In this document: in pieces, positions 24,701 to 38,409 of the stretch
How positions within the stretch are numbered: the first letter of the stretch is position 1
Layout of the letters: every line of letters begins with the position of its first letter
NCBI GenBank assembly: GCA_027574665.1
Contig: CM050652.1
Span: forward strand, 4,072,589 to 4,136,588
Direction of reading: 5' to 3'
Length of the DNA: 64,000 bases
Source of the DNA: Rhynochetos jubatus
Taxonomy: Eukaryota > Chordata > Aves > Eurypygiformes > Rhynochetidae
Made by a program: the position numbers and the translations under genes
The notes under the pieces: generated by a model
What the model was told of the DNA's origin: nothing
Database searches by the model: none
Seen by the model: the letters and a program-made list of their open reading frames with translations, nothing else

Positions 24701-27700
24701 TGGACCGCAGCAAGCTGAGGTGGTGCAGCTTATTTTTATGGGACCCCAAATCTGAGAGCAGGTTTCTAGAAAGTGCTTGGCTAAGCCCTAAAATATATTC
24801 TCAGGGAAAGGTTGTAAACATCCCCGTGGCCCACGTTAAACCTTGCATGGCACAAATGTGACTGCAGACGTGATGGGAAAGGGTCTGCTGCTAGCAGTGT
24901 CCCCTTGGGATCAGACCTGTGCTCCCCACTGTTTCATACAGCCCCAGAAGGAACTGGAATTGCAGCAGAAATCTGTTTGCTGGGTGAAATGGGGGGGGGG
25001 GGTGGGCTGTGCAAAGTCATTGGCATGGATGAGATGAATTGCCTGGTGCCTGCAGCTGTGTAAACCTGAGGTTTGCTGGGCTGCAAAACTGATGTGGTGG
25101 CACAGTCTGAGACTAGCTCTGAGGTTGGAGCACTCAGAGCTGGGAAGCAGAACATACCCCAGATATGTAAGAGTCTGGGTAATCATCCACATGGGAGACC
25201 AAGTACCACACAAACTAAGGGCTAGTGCGAGTGAGTGCCAGCCACAGTGGGGACAGCGTGTTGTGAGAGGCACAGGCATGCTGTGCCTACTTTTGGGGTT
25301 CGTGCTGCAAAAAGGAGGCTGGAAAATAGGAAAGATTTCAAAGGAAAGCCCCAAGAGTGAGTAAAAGATGGAAAAACAACTCTTGGAGGGGTAAACATGA
25401 GCTCAGTGTGTTACCCAAGTGAGGAGGGTCAATCTCTGCCCACCACCACCAAGTCCCGTGTATAAGGGACACCAGTCCTGGGCTTGGTTCCTGTGGGTGG
25501 GTGGCCCAGAGAGCACCCAGTGACTATAGGCCTCTGCTGAGACTCTGCATGAGTTTGCACATCCAGGAAGGTTTGACATGGGGGAACTCAGGCTTCAGGA
25601 ACTCCTTGGGTCATGACCTGCCTGGCCAGTATCACACTCATGTCAAGGGCATCTGCAGAACTGAGACGCCTCTGGGATTAACCGACAGCTGAGTTGGGGA
25701 TTTACAGACCCACGTTTTGGCTTTATGCACTGCGGTTGGCATCAAGCTGCCTAAATCCCTGCCACATCCCTGTGACTGCACTGGTTTCACTGGCTCAAAG
25801 ACAGCAGCTCGGTAGCTCTAGCGGGTCCTTGCCTCACCTCGACGGCCAAAGCCACCCTGGCACCCAGGAGCCCTCCTGCACACAGTGAGTGACAGGTCTG
25901 CTAAATCACAGCTACTGACTTTTGTTGCTTCTGAACTTGAGATGAACACAGAGGAGATAAGGGAGAGAATAAAAATGGAAAAGGAGGCCATTGAGTGGGT
26001 GAATTCTTGCAGATGGGCTTGAACCCGCTGTCCTGTATGCTCAGCCTGGATCGGGGAACTGGTGGCAGCCTGTAAACCTGGTCCCCAGAGGCCAGCAGCA
26101 TCTGCCCTCAAAGCCATGCTCACCCCTCTTGTTCCTCCTCTAAATTTTTGCTGTGAAAAACCTCCCTGACATTGCTGCTGTCCTATGGTTTGTGTTTATC
26201 ATCGGTGGGGCACCCTCAGGTTGTTAAAAAACAGGCGAGCATTGCACGGAGGGGGAAGCAGGGAAAGAGGATGGAGTATGGTCAGGAGTAGCAGCAGGAG
26301 TAAAACGAGGAGGAGGAGAGATGCAACGCTGTGGGAGCAGAGAGGAACACGCCAGCTCGAGGCAGCTGCGAGCAGCCCGACAGCTGGAAGCCAAAAATAA
26401 ACCTCAACGGTGAATCAATTTGCTCTGAGGAATGGGTAAATTGGGGGAAGCAGCAGCAAAGTGGAGAGGACAGGGCAGCCCATGAACTGAATATGCAGGA
26501 AAATCCACAGAGAAATGAATCACCTCCCTGAAAAGCCCCTTTTCCCGAAACAAGGCGGTGATGAAGCAGAAAATGAAGCGGAGACAGAAACAATCAATTA
26601 TGTGGCAAAGGGAAGTCATCTCCTGCTGAATGTATACGCAGGAGCGGCTGACCAAAAGGCAGTGTGTCAATCTGAGCAAGCAGATAAATCACTGGTGAGC
26701 AAGCCGTGGCGGTGGGGCCCAGCTACAAGAGGCACCAGGAGCAATGATTCATGAATGTGTCCACCAGGCAAAGGTGCTGCAGGGCTGCCATGGGGACATG
26801 GAGCTTCTGGACGTGCTCCAGTTCAGGGTGCCTGTCCCTGAGTGATGGGAGGACAAGGAGTTTTAGGCAAGGAAAAATGGGCTACAGATGTTGAGCTGCC
26901 CTGGGCAGAGGAGATGTTGGTCACTGCTGTGTCATGGGTGGTGGGTCGCAGGGACCAGGATACAGAGCCCCCTAAGCTCCAAAAAACATTTTTGAGGGAT
27001 GAGACAAAGCATGCTTGGAGCATGATAGAGCCAATAGACATTGGGATCGTGGTTTGGATCATGGAAAAGCCTTGGAGGATGGCTAAAACTTAACAGTAAA
27101 TTCAGAGCTCCTGGAGGAGCAGTCTGCCTGTTACGGCTGTGAATACATAATGTAAAGTGATGGGGAGAGTCTAGAATAAGTGTGGAGAGAAGGAGGTTTC
27201 TTGAGGAAAATGCTTCATGCACCGAAGCTTTGGGGTAAAAACCTCTACAGAGAGACATTGCAGAGATTGCATCTCCAGAAAGCAGGGATGGGAGCTGTTT
27301 GTTACTAGGACGTGACTACTTTTGGCTGCCATAGCAGAGACCCTACCTAGAGAAGCTAAAAGAGCAATGACACATGATTTGGAGATTAGTTTTGGGTGTT
27401 TTACCAGAAATGAAGGAATGGGGAAACACTTCTTCCCAGCTCCAGCCACTAGACTGGAGTCCAGCTCTGTCCCTGTTTCATCCTAACCCAACTCATAGCT
27501 GCTCCACGATGCTGTTTTAAAAAGGACTGTGGGCATAAATTGTTGAAGGACTTGGTACAGGGGATGGGGGTCACATCTCCCACCAGCTGTCCCCTGTGTA
27601 ACTCAAAATCAGCATTTCCCAGCTCACCCTCCCCAAGGGACACGAGCATCCCGTGGCCACGCCTGGGGAGAGACTGCCCATGAGCAGCCACAGGCAGAGG

Positions 27701-27703
27701 GCA
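21726..27703. other. No gene recognised; GC-rich, one G12 run
   Basis: This stretch is richer in GC, with many overlapping chance open frames (for example 22709-23164 and 23604-24119 on the minus strand). No recognisable domain, repeat family or RNA gene was found. A run of 12 G residues followed by TGGG lies at 24991-25006. A weak 5S rRNA-like segment is noted near 25100-25212. Confidence 0.4.
24991..25006 (+). repeat. Poly-G tract
   Basis: Twelve consecutive G residues followed by T and GGG. It could form a G-quadruplex and is a likely site of length variation or sequencing error. Confidence 0.8.
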
Positions 27704-27810
27704 AGGAGCAACCTGACCTAGTGGAGGGTCTTCCTGCCCATGGCAGGGGGGTTGGAACTAGATGGTCTTTAAAGGTCCCTTCCAACCCAAACCATTCTGT
27801 GATTCTATGA
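27704..27810 (+). mobile_element. CR1 LINE, short 3'-end fragment
   Basis: About 107 bp of CR1 3' UTR in plus orientation. It runs from gagcaacctgacctagtgg through the conserved ttggaactagatggtcttt to the 3' terminus gtgattctatga. It is extremely 5'-truncated and non-coding. Confidence 0.9.
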
Positions 27811-30800
27811 AGATTATTCGTGTGGACGCAGAACCCTTCCTGTCAAGTCCTACACAACTCAGTGGGGATGGAGGTGCTCCCACCCCACATCCTTGGGGCA
27901 CGTGGTGAGGGCTCCAAGCCCAAGGAATGTGTCTCCACAGGCCAAGGGGAAGAGCAGTCATCTCTGCAGATGGAGGAGCTGTGCCGCAGCCTTCGCTTCT
28001 GCTGATGTGATGCCACGTTGTCACTAGAGGGAAGCAGAACCATGTGCACGGACTGCTCTGGGCCGCCAGCCTGGGGACAGTGGGCAGGAACACTCACCCA
28101 AAGCATCTTTGCTGGAGAAAGAGGACGCCTTCCTTCACCTTGGGCTACACAGAGCTCTAGTGAGGGGTGGTGGATGAAGGACACAGGGAAAGGGAGCAGC
28201 TAGGTGATGCTGGGCCACATCGACCAGTTGCAGCTCTTCAGGGGCACATCTGGGTCCCCTCTCTGCAGTGCCTCTCCCAGGTGGTGAGCTGGCATTGGGG
28301 GCTGAAGTGGGGTTCAAGGACACCCCATAGTGTGGGATCATGGCCAACAGGGTTGGCTGGGGGCTTTGAGCACCGTTGGCTCTGCAGAGGAGATGCTCGA
28401 TGCTCCTGGGGCCGGCGTGCTCACTGGGCAGAGCACCGCTCTGCCGCCACCCTGCCTGGAGCATAACTCTGCTGGGGTGGGTTAACTGGAGAGGACAGGG
28501 TGTGTGAGGACAAGGGAAGGGGGTGGGAAGGGGACAGGGTCACGAATTGGCCTTAGATGGGTGGCCCTGGTGCCTGTGCTTAGCGCTGGCCGTGCTGCCG
28601 GTCAGTGCACTCTGGGGAACATGCTGGACACACTCAACGGAAACCTCACCGCCCACGGAGGAGGCTGGTCTCCAAGCCAGCTGCTCTGGGACCTAGAAAT
28701 TTTTTTCTCAATGAAGGTGAGCAACCAAAAACATCATTTCCCCTTTCAGCCTTGGAGATGTGCAGGTTTCCCCTCCTCTCCCTGTGTACTGGGCTTGTCT
28801 CTGCTTACATCCCGAGCTCCGGTGGGGCTAGCTGGGCCACAGCCCATCCACATCTCTGGGGAAGCCTCACCCCAAGTGTTTGTCAGCTCCAGATCAGAAC
28901 AATTTCCCGGCATGTTTGGAAATCAATGCATCCTGCGCATTTCTCCCACCTACTGCTTCTGAGCGGTTTTGGACACACAGTCAACCTGTTCACCAGCAGC
29001 TGCCAGGAGTTCAGTTCAGTAACGGATCTTGCTGCCAGAGCTCTGCCCGTGGCAGTACAAGCCTCAGCTACTGCAGTTCTCTCACAGCAGGTCATGCAGC
29101 CGGGAGTTGCCAGGGTTTGCTGCTTTGGCCAGCGTGAAACTAAGCGCCCTGCCAACCTGACAGAATAGAGGAGAATTTGCTGTTTTTTCAATCCCATCTC
29201 TCCAGTGGAGAGGTTTCAGGGCATTTTCTTAACTGGACCATGCCAAAGGAGCTCGTTCACAGGAAATTGCAATGATCCCTTTGCAGGAGACAGGACAGAA
29301 GGATGCATATGGTGCCTCTGGGTTTCTGGGGGAAGGCGGCAAGTCAGCAGAAGACAGAAGATGACATTATCAGCTTGGATGATCAGAAACGATGCTTCTC
29401 AGATAACTGAAGGAGGGTGCTTCCTCTAGTCCTAGCAGATCACATGGCAGCCATTCCCCTGGGCTGTGTAAGCCGTGGGGCAGATGCAACCGTGGATGCA
29501 TCTTGAGGGCATAGCCATGGGGGGTCACAGGCAAGATTATTCCCATGCTCTGTTCCCATGCTGGCAGGTTAAATACTCGACAGAAACCTTATAACGGCAG
29601 AAAACTTAATTCTGTCATGCTGTGGAATAAATAATTGTGGTTTGGGGTTTTATACCTCCAGATCTTTCTCTTGCTGGTTGGTGTCAGAGGCACGCTGCTC
29701 GTGTTTGCTCAGCTCGTTACGAGGTGCAGCGCTGGGATTGAGGGCTTGGTGGTTATGTGTTGGGCTGGAGGTGGTGATGCCACGGGTGGGGAGGGCTGGG
29801 AGACAGCCCATGTGCTTTTAGCCCAAGGTGATGAATTTACATCAGACACCCAAACTGTTCCTTTCTGGTGACACTTTCAGATGTGTGGCCAGAGTAGAGA
29901 GGGTTGTGAGAACAGCTAAGCTACGAGAATGGAGGGGAAGGAGCATCGCCAGCAAAGGGGGCATGATAGCAGGTTTATGGTACGTAAAACATCATTACAA
30001 TGAGGAAATATGTTGGTTTGTTCACTAATAAAAGCTACTTTGGAAACCAGAGACAAAATATTAGATGTTGCTAGATTTTTAGCTCAACAGCTAAGAATTA
30101 TGGCCAGCAGTAGTAGATTGGGTGAGGAGGGAGGGGACCTCTGGGCAAAATTATTCAGTAGTACAGAGAAGAGAAAAAAAAAATATTACAAGAAAAATAC
30201 CAGTGTTGTAGTTTGTTTCTGAGAAGTGGAGGTCCCTGTAACTCTGGAGGGTGTTATTGTCCACTGGAGCAGCAGCACATCAGATTGCAGACACAAGAAA
30301 GGATGTGATATTGGGTTGACTCCAGTGGTGACTGTAAAGCAAAGAACAAGAAGTGCTAATAAATGCCTTGTTTTTAAAAGGAACTTTCTTTTCTCCCCAT
30401 TAGTGAGAACTTCCTGCAGCAAAAACAAGTGTGGCTGCTGGGTTTGGTTTTCTTTTTTTTCAGAAAGAGGCATCTGAACCCTTTTGCTCTTTGAGAACAG
30501 GCAGGTCAAAAACCACTTCTGCAGTACCATACTCTGCTGACAAGGTCCTGTACAGAGGGGCGTATCGCAAGGGCTACCTCATCCTGGCTAACAGACAAGT
30601 CACCCGCCCAACCAAACCCTTGAAATCTCTTGATCCCCGTGCTGGGTAAGCCATGGGGCCTGGGACAGCAGGCAGGATTGCTTGTGGAAAGATTCGTACT
30701 CTTCCAGTTGCCACTGGAGGAAATTTAAGAACACAAATGTTGGTCAGAGAACGCCTTTGCTTTCTACTCCAACGGAAGAGCCCTCTTGGTCCACCCTGAT

Positions 30801-30915
30801 ACTGGAAGGTTGGCTGCAGGTAACGGGAGGGACAAAGGCCTGCTAAACAGGTAGCTCCATGTTTCACTGTATTCGGGAAAGGCCACGTGAGTGTGATTCG
30901 CATACATATATTTGC
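27811..30915. other. No gene recognised
   Basis: GC-rich non-coding DNA. The 187-codon open frame 28605-29168 (plus) overlaps other long frames on both strands and shows no known domain, so I treat it as chance. No repeat recognised. Confidence 0.4.
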
Positions 30916-31294
30916 CTTGTTCAGCCTGGAGAAGAGAAGGCTCCAGGGAGACCTTATAGCACCTTCCAGTACCTGAAGGGGCTACAAGAGAGCTGGGAGG
31001 GGACTTTTTACAAGGACCTGTAGTGACAGGGCAAGGGTTAGCGGGTTTAAATTGAAAGTGGGGAGTTTTAGATTAGGTATCAGGAAGAAATTCTTCCTGC
31101 AGAGGGTGGGGAGGCACCGGGAGAGGTTGCCCAGAGAAGCTGTGGGTGCCCCATCCCTGGAAGTGTCCAAGGCCAGGCTGGATGAGGCTTGGAGCAACCT
31201 GGTCTAGTGGAGGGTGTCCCTGCCCATGGCAGGGGGGTTGGAACTGGATGATCTTTAAGGTCCCTTCCAACACAAACCGTTCTGTGATTCTATG
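30916..31294 (+). mobile_element. CR1 LINE, 5'-truncated
   Basis: A plus-strand copy that starts in the last codons of ORF2 (ttcagcctggagaagagaagg, coding for the FSLEKRRL motif). It then runs through the 3' UTR (agaaattcttcctgcagagg, then agcctgg-type text) to the terminal accgttctgtgattctatg. It is about 380 bp long and dead. Confidence 0.94.
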
Positions 31295-32987
31295 TTACAG
31301 GTGTCTTAAGATGGCCCAGCCTCCATCTGCCAGTAGAGAAGGGCATGAGCTTCCATACAAACAATGTTGTATCTGCTGGGCTTGTGTGGACTTCTCAGAT
31401 GCCCTGAGGCCCCTCAGGTAACTCCAAACGCCTGTGTGTGGTCAGCTGTGCCCTTGCGTTTTGCCAGCCGAATTGCATCCACTGACCAGAGCTTCTGTGG
31501 CCCTGGTGGGAACTCAGACAGGAGTTGTCTCCCACCACTTGTCTTACATGGAGACACCCATGTATGGACACCCAGCGGGTTTTAATCTCCCTGAGTCCCA
31601 GCTTTAATGCCTTTATTTAGGAGGAAAGAAGTTTTCTTTCAGACACCCAACCTCTCATTGCTGTACCTCCATCTCCTTTGCTCCAGTACAGATGTTCTCC
31701 TATCCTCTGTCCTCTTCTCCTTGAAGCCCATGTACCATGTGGGTGATGGTGATGTTTGTAGAAACCAAATCACAAACTAAAACCATCCTCCTGATTCCCA
31801 CAGTAGCTCAGTAGCTGTGATCCCCTCCTCCCAAAGGGGAGTGCTCTCAGGTGGGGACGCTGCTGCATGAAGTTCCCTTTGGGGTAGGTTGAAGGAACCA
31901 CAGGAGCATTGATCTCTGGTGCTACTGCTGTAACACAGCACTCAGCCACGACATGCGAACTCCATGGATTTTTACTGGATGGTAAAGTTGGTTTCCAGAC
32001 TCATCTTTGTGCACCAAGCAAAAAAAAAAAGCAAAAACCAGTCAAGCCCCAGCAAAGATGTTTGTGTTGCCTGTGACACCGTGAATAGCTAAGTGCAACA
32101 CGTTTGAGGTATGTCCTGCTGATCCCAAAGGGAAAGAACATCTTCAGCCTCCCATCTGACATGAGGTCTGACCCCACACCTGGCTCTGACCTTAATTAAA
32201 ACAGTCAAAATCTGCAAAACAGGCAGTTAGAATTACCTGCAAATACACCTGACTCCTGGTTATCCCACACTAGCTCTCCCAGTCCAGCAGCATTTGATCC
32301 TATCAACAACCCTCCAGCTCTTGGAGATCCTCCTGCGTTTATACTCTACAGCCAGAAGAACAGTGAACCGGCACCACCTCCTCTTCGCCAGCTTTACCCC
32401 CACCCGCGCTCACCCCATGCAGCTTTCTCCAGGCTGTGGAGCACGTGTTTCAGGAGCTGCGCGGGAAGCAATCAGAACGAGGAAAGCAGAGGCTGCAGGC
32501 AGGAGGGGAGATAAGCGGGAGAAGAAGCACTAGGCCAAGGCTTAGGAAGAGCAAATTGATGCTTATGGATCCTACCAAATCTTGGAGTGCTGCACAGTGG
32601 ACGTGAATGCTGATGGCAGCCGGTGCCTCCTGTACCCCAGATGGCTCCGTGTCTCCCTGTGGCTGGAGCTCTCACTAAAGTTTAAAACAATGCACAGTTG
32701 GTCTTAAAAGCCAGGTAGACCAGCTCTCTCACTGTAAACTGGCTGTTGGTGGCCATGACGCCCGCCAGGGTTATGGACCTTGGCTCAGGCCAGAAGAGTG
32801 GAAGCAGGCAGCTTTTCAGGTGGCTTGTTTTTATCCTAGTGACAGAGCATTTGGATGTGAACATGCCCTCTGCACCTCCAAGCCCTGGGGCTTGTTCTCT
32901 GGTTTTATGTTGGTTTTATTTTGGTTTATTTTATTATGGTTTTATTACCCCAGGAGTGATGAACCATGTGAAGATGGTTCATTGAGG
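31295..32987. other. No gene recognised
   Basis: Non-coding DNA with a poly-A run near 32021-32030. Nothing with a recognisable coding or repeat identity. Confidence 0.45.
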
Positions 32988-33044
32988 CGCTGGACTGGAT
33001 GACCTCCAGAAGTCCCTTCCAACCCCAACCAGTCTGTGAGTCTG
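32988..33044 (+). mobile_element. CR1 LINE, very short 3' terminus
   Basis: Only the last 57 bp are kept: ctggactggatgacctccag, then gtcccttccaacccc, ending cagtctgtgagtctg. The diverged terminus suggests an older CR1 subfamily than the nearby long copies. Confidence 0.75.
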
Positions 33045-33569
33045 AGACACGGGTTCATTGGCTGTCACCTTCAGTTCCTGTGTCGTCTCATTTGGGTTTG
33101 CCACTCAGCTGCTCATCTTGTTTGGTTGACTCTCTTTTTTTTAACAAGGTTTCTGGGCTTCTGTTAGCAGCAGAACTAAATGTCCTGCCTTCACATGTTC
33201 AGCTCTACTGTTTTGTTTTGTTGCTGGGACCCAAACTTGGGGCAGCAGCCGCTCTGAATTGGAGTGCCAGCATGCTTTAATCCCAGCAATGAAATGTAAA
33301 TGAGGTTTGTTTTACAGGCAGCTGTAAGAGCTGGCTGCACAAACGGTTTTTTATCCTGTACTCTTTGTGAGGATGGCTGGGTCGTGTTCCTACCCTTGAC
33401 TCCTGTTCTCCAGGGCTAGGCAGGATGATCTTGCAAGGGTGAGAAGATGTGAAAATTCAGCCAGGACTGTGCTGATTGAACTAGCTCCACTTGGACACCA
33501 AGTCTGCTCAGACAGCATTTTTACATGGTGGAAAAAGCAAGGAAAATTAATCCCACAGGTCATTTACAG

Positions 33570-33614
33570 TTGGACTCGATAAAGGTGTTTTCCAGCCTCA
33601 ATGATTCTATTATT
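33570..33614 (+). mobile_element. CR1 LINE, diverged 3' terminus
   Basis: The sequence ttggactcgataaaggtg followed by tttccagcctcaatgattctattattct matches the CR1 3' terminus with several changes. It is short, old and non-coding. Confidence 0.6.
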
Positions 33615-36600
33615 CTTTAGGCAAAGAGCTGCAGCTGATGCTCGTTTGTGCACAGTTCTCGTTTGTGCTGGTAACTGCAGTTAAGGTCCCTTGGATTTTA
33701 ACACATAACATACAGCTTGGCATAAACCTACAGACACCCATTCCCATGGATGATCGTGGACAACCAGACCCTGCCCTGGCCCCAGCACCCCCAGGCATCC
33801 CTTGGTACCTCCAGAGATTGCCGTGGGGACCAGAAGGATGCAGTGATGAGTGAGCCACAGTCTTCAAGGGGCAAAACTCAAGGGCAGGCATCCAACCAAT
33901 CCTTCTCATCCAGATCCTTGTTAAAAGCAGCAAAGACTATTTCTGGCCAGAGAGGTGTTTGGAGGGGAGATACCTCTTTGGGGTTTCTCAGTGGACCGTT
34001 GATGAGAGCTGCTGTAGGTGTTGGCTGCTCATAGTTTTGCCTGGCAAGGGCACTGCTGCAGAAGAAAGCTGCTCCCAGGGAACGATGGAAAATAATGCTC
34101 AGCATGCTGGGTGTGCTACAGGGCTAGTACATACCTGCCAGTTCATCTTCCATCTCCAGAAAATAGGGCTTTTCATCTGCTGCCCCCCAGATCTTCTCAC
34201 AGTGCCAGCAGGGCTTCATCCACCCCACGCCCTGATAAAATTGAGCACTGCTATCTCCCTGTGATGGTGTCCCCTCAAAGGGCCAGAATTGCACTGAGTT
34301 CCTCCCAAGAGGGATTAGGGAATTGGAGCAGCTTGGCAAAGCACCCTCTTGCCCACACCCCACACCAGGCAGGGCTCTGCCTAGTAGGAGGTGGCCGGGC
34401 ATGATGCCCGGGAGCTGCTTGCTCAGTGCCAGCGCTGGGCAGATCAGAAGAGCTTACGGAGGCACCGTGCTGCTCCCATCCCCTGACTGCACCGGGGCAT
34501 CTGTCTAAAAGGAGAATTTGCTGTTCCTTTGCACTCAAGGGTAAGAAATGGTCGTGTGACCTCGGCTTCTGCTTTTCAGTTTCTCATTGTAAGCGTCCGT
34601 GCTGATAACCCCACGTGCTCCCAGTCAGCAAGTTTCCCATGCATGACTGAATCTCTTTCTAGCTCAGAAAACATGGGAGGGAAATCTTCCCTCCACTTCC
34701 CACCCATGGCCAATATTTTCTCCTGGGAGTTGTGTTGGCCATTGAACATCAAGTATTCACAGTCTGGATCCTTCTGAGGCCGTGCTGCAGGGCAGCGTGT
34801 GCGACAGTTATCCATCACAGGTCACCCCCTTCCCGCGTGCACAGGCGAGCCTGCCGAGCAAGCCCAGCTATCACAGACCTTCGTCACACCCATGAGCGAG
34901 CAACGGCATGCATGTAGGGCTAGTCACGCCTTTGTGTTTTGCATGGAAACGCATCCCTGCTTTCACGGTGCAAAAAGCCTCCGAAAATTCCCCTGGGTGC
35001 CCAGTTGCAACGTGGTGTCACATCAGTCATTCAGTGGCTGCTGCCTCCCTGTTGGCTTTGTAGCCTACTTTGGGAAGGACTTGGATACGAGGGATTTAGG
35101 GGATTCAGTTACAAACCCCTCCTCCTCATCCCTGCCCAGGTCCTGTTTGTCTGGGCTCCCACAGTGAAATGGTGTTTGAGGCTGCTGGTGGGTGGTGCTT
35201 TGAGGACAATTTCTAGGCATGTCTGCAGAAAATGAATGGCTCCGAGGCTGTGCCCCATCCTCCTCCCCACCAAGATGTGGGCCATGTGGAGAGGAGCTTC
35301 CTTTCCTCAACAAGATGTGCATGAGCAGTGTCTCCTGGAAAGAAGCAGCAAAAATAACCCCTCCTTCCCCTTTACGCTTTCCAGGAATCAGAAAAGAAGT
35401 GAGTCCCTTTCTTCCGCCCCCACCCCAGAAGTGGGGGATCAGCAGCCCAAATCCTGATGCTTGGGGCAGCTGGAAAATTCCTCCAAGCAGCAGATCAGCC
35501 CTAGTAACTCCGTGGCACCCTCTGCGATGATGATTTACACCCTCTGCCCTGCAAGTGATTTGCAACCGTATGTTTCCCCCATTTCTGCGTGAGAAACCAC
35601 CTAACAGAGATGCGGTAGTTTCCCTTTCACACGCTCCAGCCCTGCAGAGCTCTGTGGGTTCCCTCCCTTCTTCTGCTCTGTGAAGATTTGGTCTTCAAAC
35701 CTCAGCATCTGCTGAACCTCACCTCCATCACACGTGTCCTCACTCTTGCCCCATGGAGCATTCATCACCATGAGGTGAAGACACCCAGGCCTGGAGGTGT
35801 CCAACAAGAGCTGCTCTCCAGGAACTGCCACTCCTTGGAGCCTCTCTGGGTTTGAAGGCCAAATATTAGGAATGCACAAGTCTGGTTGCACTCGAATGCT
35901 GCACAGCGTGTCCTACAGCGTTAAGTTACCCGTTACCCAGGTGGAGTGGGTTTTGCATCACCTATGTTGTTGCTTTGTTTCCTCAAAGTCTGACAAAGTG
36001 CAACCACCTCCCAATCTTCTTCCTCAGTAATTGTCCCAAAACCACAGCTCTCCTCCTTCCCCGTTCATGCCCTCCCTGAACTTGGGTCCTTTGCCTTTCT
36101 CATTGCTTCCTTTATGAACTGAGATTGAAACAAGCACCCAGGAAGGGGTTAGAAATTAATGCCATGCAGTTAAAAGTGCCTTCATTGTTTGGGACTGGGC
36201 TCACTCCAGGAAAACTGGAGCCTGAACCTGCTTACACCGGCCCACCACAAAGAGGGGCAGCCACCATCTGCTAGCCCCACAGACCTTCCACTCTGAAAGA
36301 CTTAATGCTGAAACTCGACGGAGAACGGTGTGAATAAAATCAGCAGATCTATCACGCTGGCTGTTTCAGATTTACAAACTACTCATAAATTGGGTGTCAC
36401 CTGAAATCCTGCTTTGCTCCCACAAGGTCTGTGTTGCAGGGGATAATTTCTGGCAGGACAGACGGATGGGAAAGGAACAACATCTGGGGTGCTGAAATGG
36501 GCACAAGTCAAGCCCCTAAACACAGACCTGAAAGTCAGCTGGGAGATACGTAGTGAATGGCCACGACCAAGGCTGGAGACCATGGATGACCCACAGCGCC

Positions 36601-38409
36601 ATGACCTTGTCTCTGCCCAGCAAGAAATGGGGCTCAGAGAAATGGCCTATGTTGGATGTCCTGTTCAGAGAAAAGCCAAAAATCACTTAGATTGCACTAC
36701 AGATTTTGTGTGGAGAGGAGAGACTTCGTTTCCCTTCATCTCACAGCTGTGCCTGGTAGGAAGCAAGGTGTCTAGTACTTAACAAATTGCTGTTGATGCA
36801 AGGAAGAGGTGAGAGCAGACAGGACCACAAGTACCAGAAGAATACGTATCATGCAGCTAAGGATGTTTTTGTACTTTCTGAAACTGTAGATGATCTGTTT
36901 GATTAAGTCACGGCTACCTGCCTGTCATGTGTCTGATGAATACATGTCGTGTAGAAGTACCTCTACATTATCTGCTATATATAGATAACTATGGATAGAT
37001 AAATAGTATATTTAATATAAAAGTAAACATGTGGTGAGGTCAGAGATAGTGAACTGAAGTCAAAGTTGTACGGGACTGGGGCAGGGATAGAGGAAGGGAG
37101 GAGGACAATGCTGTGAGGCCCAGGGGAGCCAGGAGGGGAAGCAGAAAAAGATTCAAGGGGAAGAAGACAAGGCTGGATGGGGACCAGGGCGGATTTTGTA
37201 AACAGAGGAAGGTTTGTGTCTCATGGTGCTCCTGTGGCTCCCAGGCCTTCTGCAGAGCCTCATACTCAGCTGAAGGCGAGGATGGAGGCGGTCTTCTACA
37301 TTCCTCTGTAGTGCCACACTGGGCACGTCACTGGGGGATGCTGAGCTGGGTTTGGGTGCAGATGACACCAGTGTCCAGATTCCCACATCCTAGGGCCTCA
37401 AGTTCTCCAGGTACCTCCTGCCTTGTGTTGATCAGGAAACTGCTATGAGGCTGGTAATCGGCTCTTGGATTGTGGCTTCTCTTTCAGGTTGTATTTTGAC
37501 TGTAAGTGTTACCACTTCCACCCAGAGCTACTGAATTAGGTGGTTTTACTGTTGACAGCTGCCTAGAAATGGCCAGCCCCCTTTCTTTAGATCATGTTTA
37601 TTTTCCTCTGGCCCTTTGCAACAACAGCAACCCACTGGAGGCCTCTGGAATATAAGGAAGGGTTTCCCAGAAACTGTCTCCATCTGAGGCCTCAGCTACC
37701 TCCAGTTACAGGTGCATCCTTTTTTAGGTGGCCTGGTCAAATCTTGATGACACCTGAATCGATGATTGAAAAGGAGGACTTTAACAGGAGGCACTGACCC
37801 ACAAATGGGAGTGTCTTCCTCACCCACCATGGTCTACAGTCTTTCGTGTTCAAAGAAAAGAGATATGAAAGTGGCACCAGGGTCTGGTGTCTCTGGCAGA
37901 TCCAGACAGTTAAAAGATTGGGTAAAATGAAAGAAGAAAGGAGCTCTGACTCAGAACTGCCGTTCGCTGCTGAGCATTCCCCAGAAGGCTCAGGGACAGC
38001 AAAAAATACTTTCATCACTGTTCTTGGGAGAGAGGCAACCGAGCTGAAGTACTTCAAGGAAGACTTGTCTTCATTTCCCTCAGCCAAAGACCAAATCTAC
38101 AGGGACGTGATGGCAGCTGCAAAGACATGAAGCTGAAAGAAACTGGCAGGGATTAATTGTGCCCTTTTTCAGTTTGGAAGGATGTTGGTCAGAAGCGTAT
38201 CAGATGATGTTTCATCAGGCAGTTGTGGAGTCTTTCACACCTTCAGGGCACATTTTCAATAGTTACTCATTTTCAGGGTAACTGAGCAAGATTCAGTTTT
38301 ATGACAGTGGTGGGAAGAAAACATCTCCAAAAAACTGAGTCATTTGCTCTCAGGCATACAGTAAATCAACAGCAAACTCAAGAAGAGTCATACGATTAGA
38401 GAGAGACAT
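33615..38409. other. No gene recognised; AT-rich patch near 37 kb
   Basis: Non-coding DNA. An AT-rich low-complexity patch (ctatatatagataac and similar) lies at about 36970-37030. Open frames such as 35065-35565 (minus) are not recognised and lack splice context. Confidence 0.4.

Noticed and set aside
28605-29168. 187-codon plus-strand open frame
   Set aside because: Overlaps other long frames on both strands in GC-rich DNA, shows no domain, signal peptide logic or splice context, and has a low-complexity, chance-like composition.
35065-35565. 166-codon minus-strand open frame
   Set aside because: Overlaps two plus-strand frames, with proline- and glycine-rich random composition and no domain.
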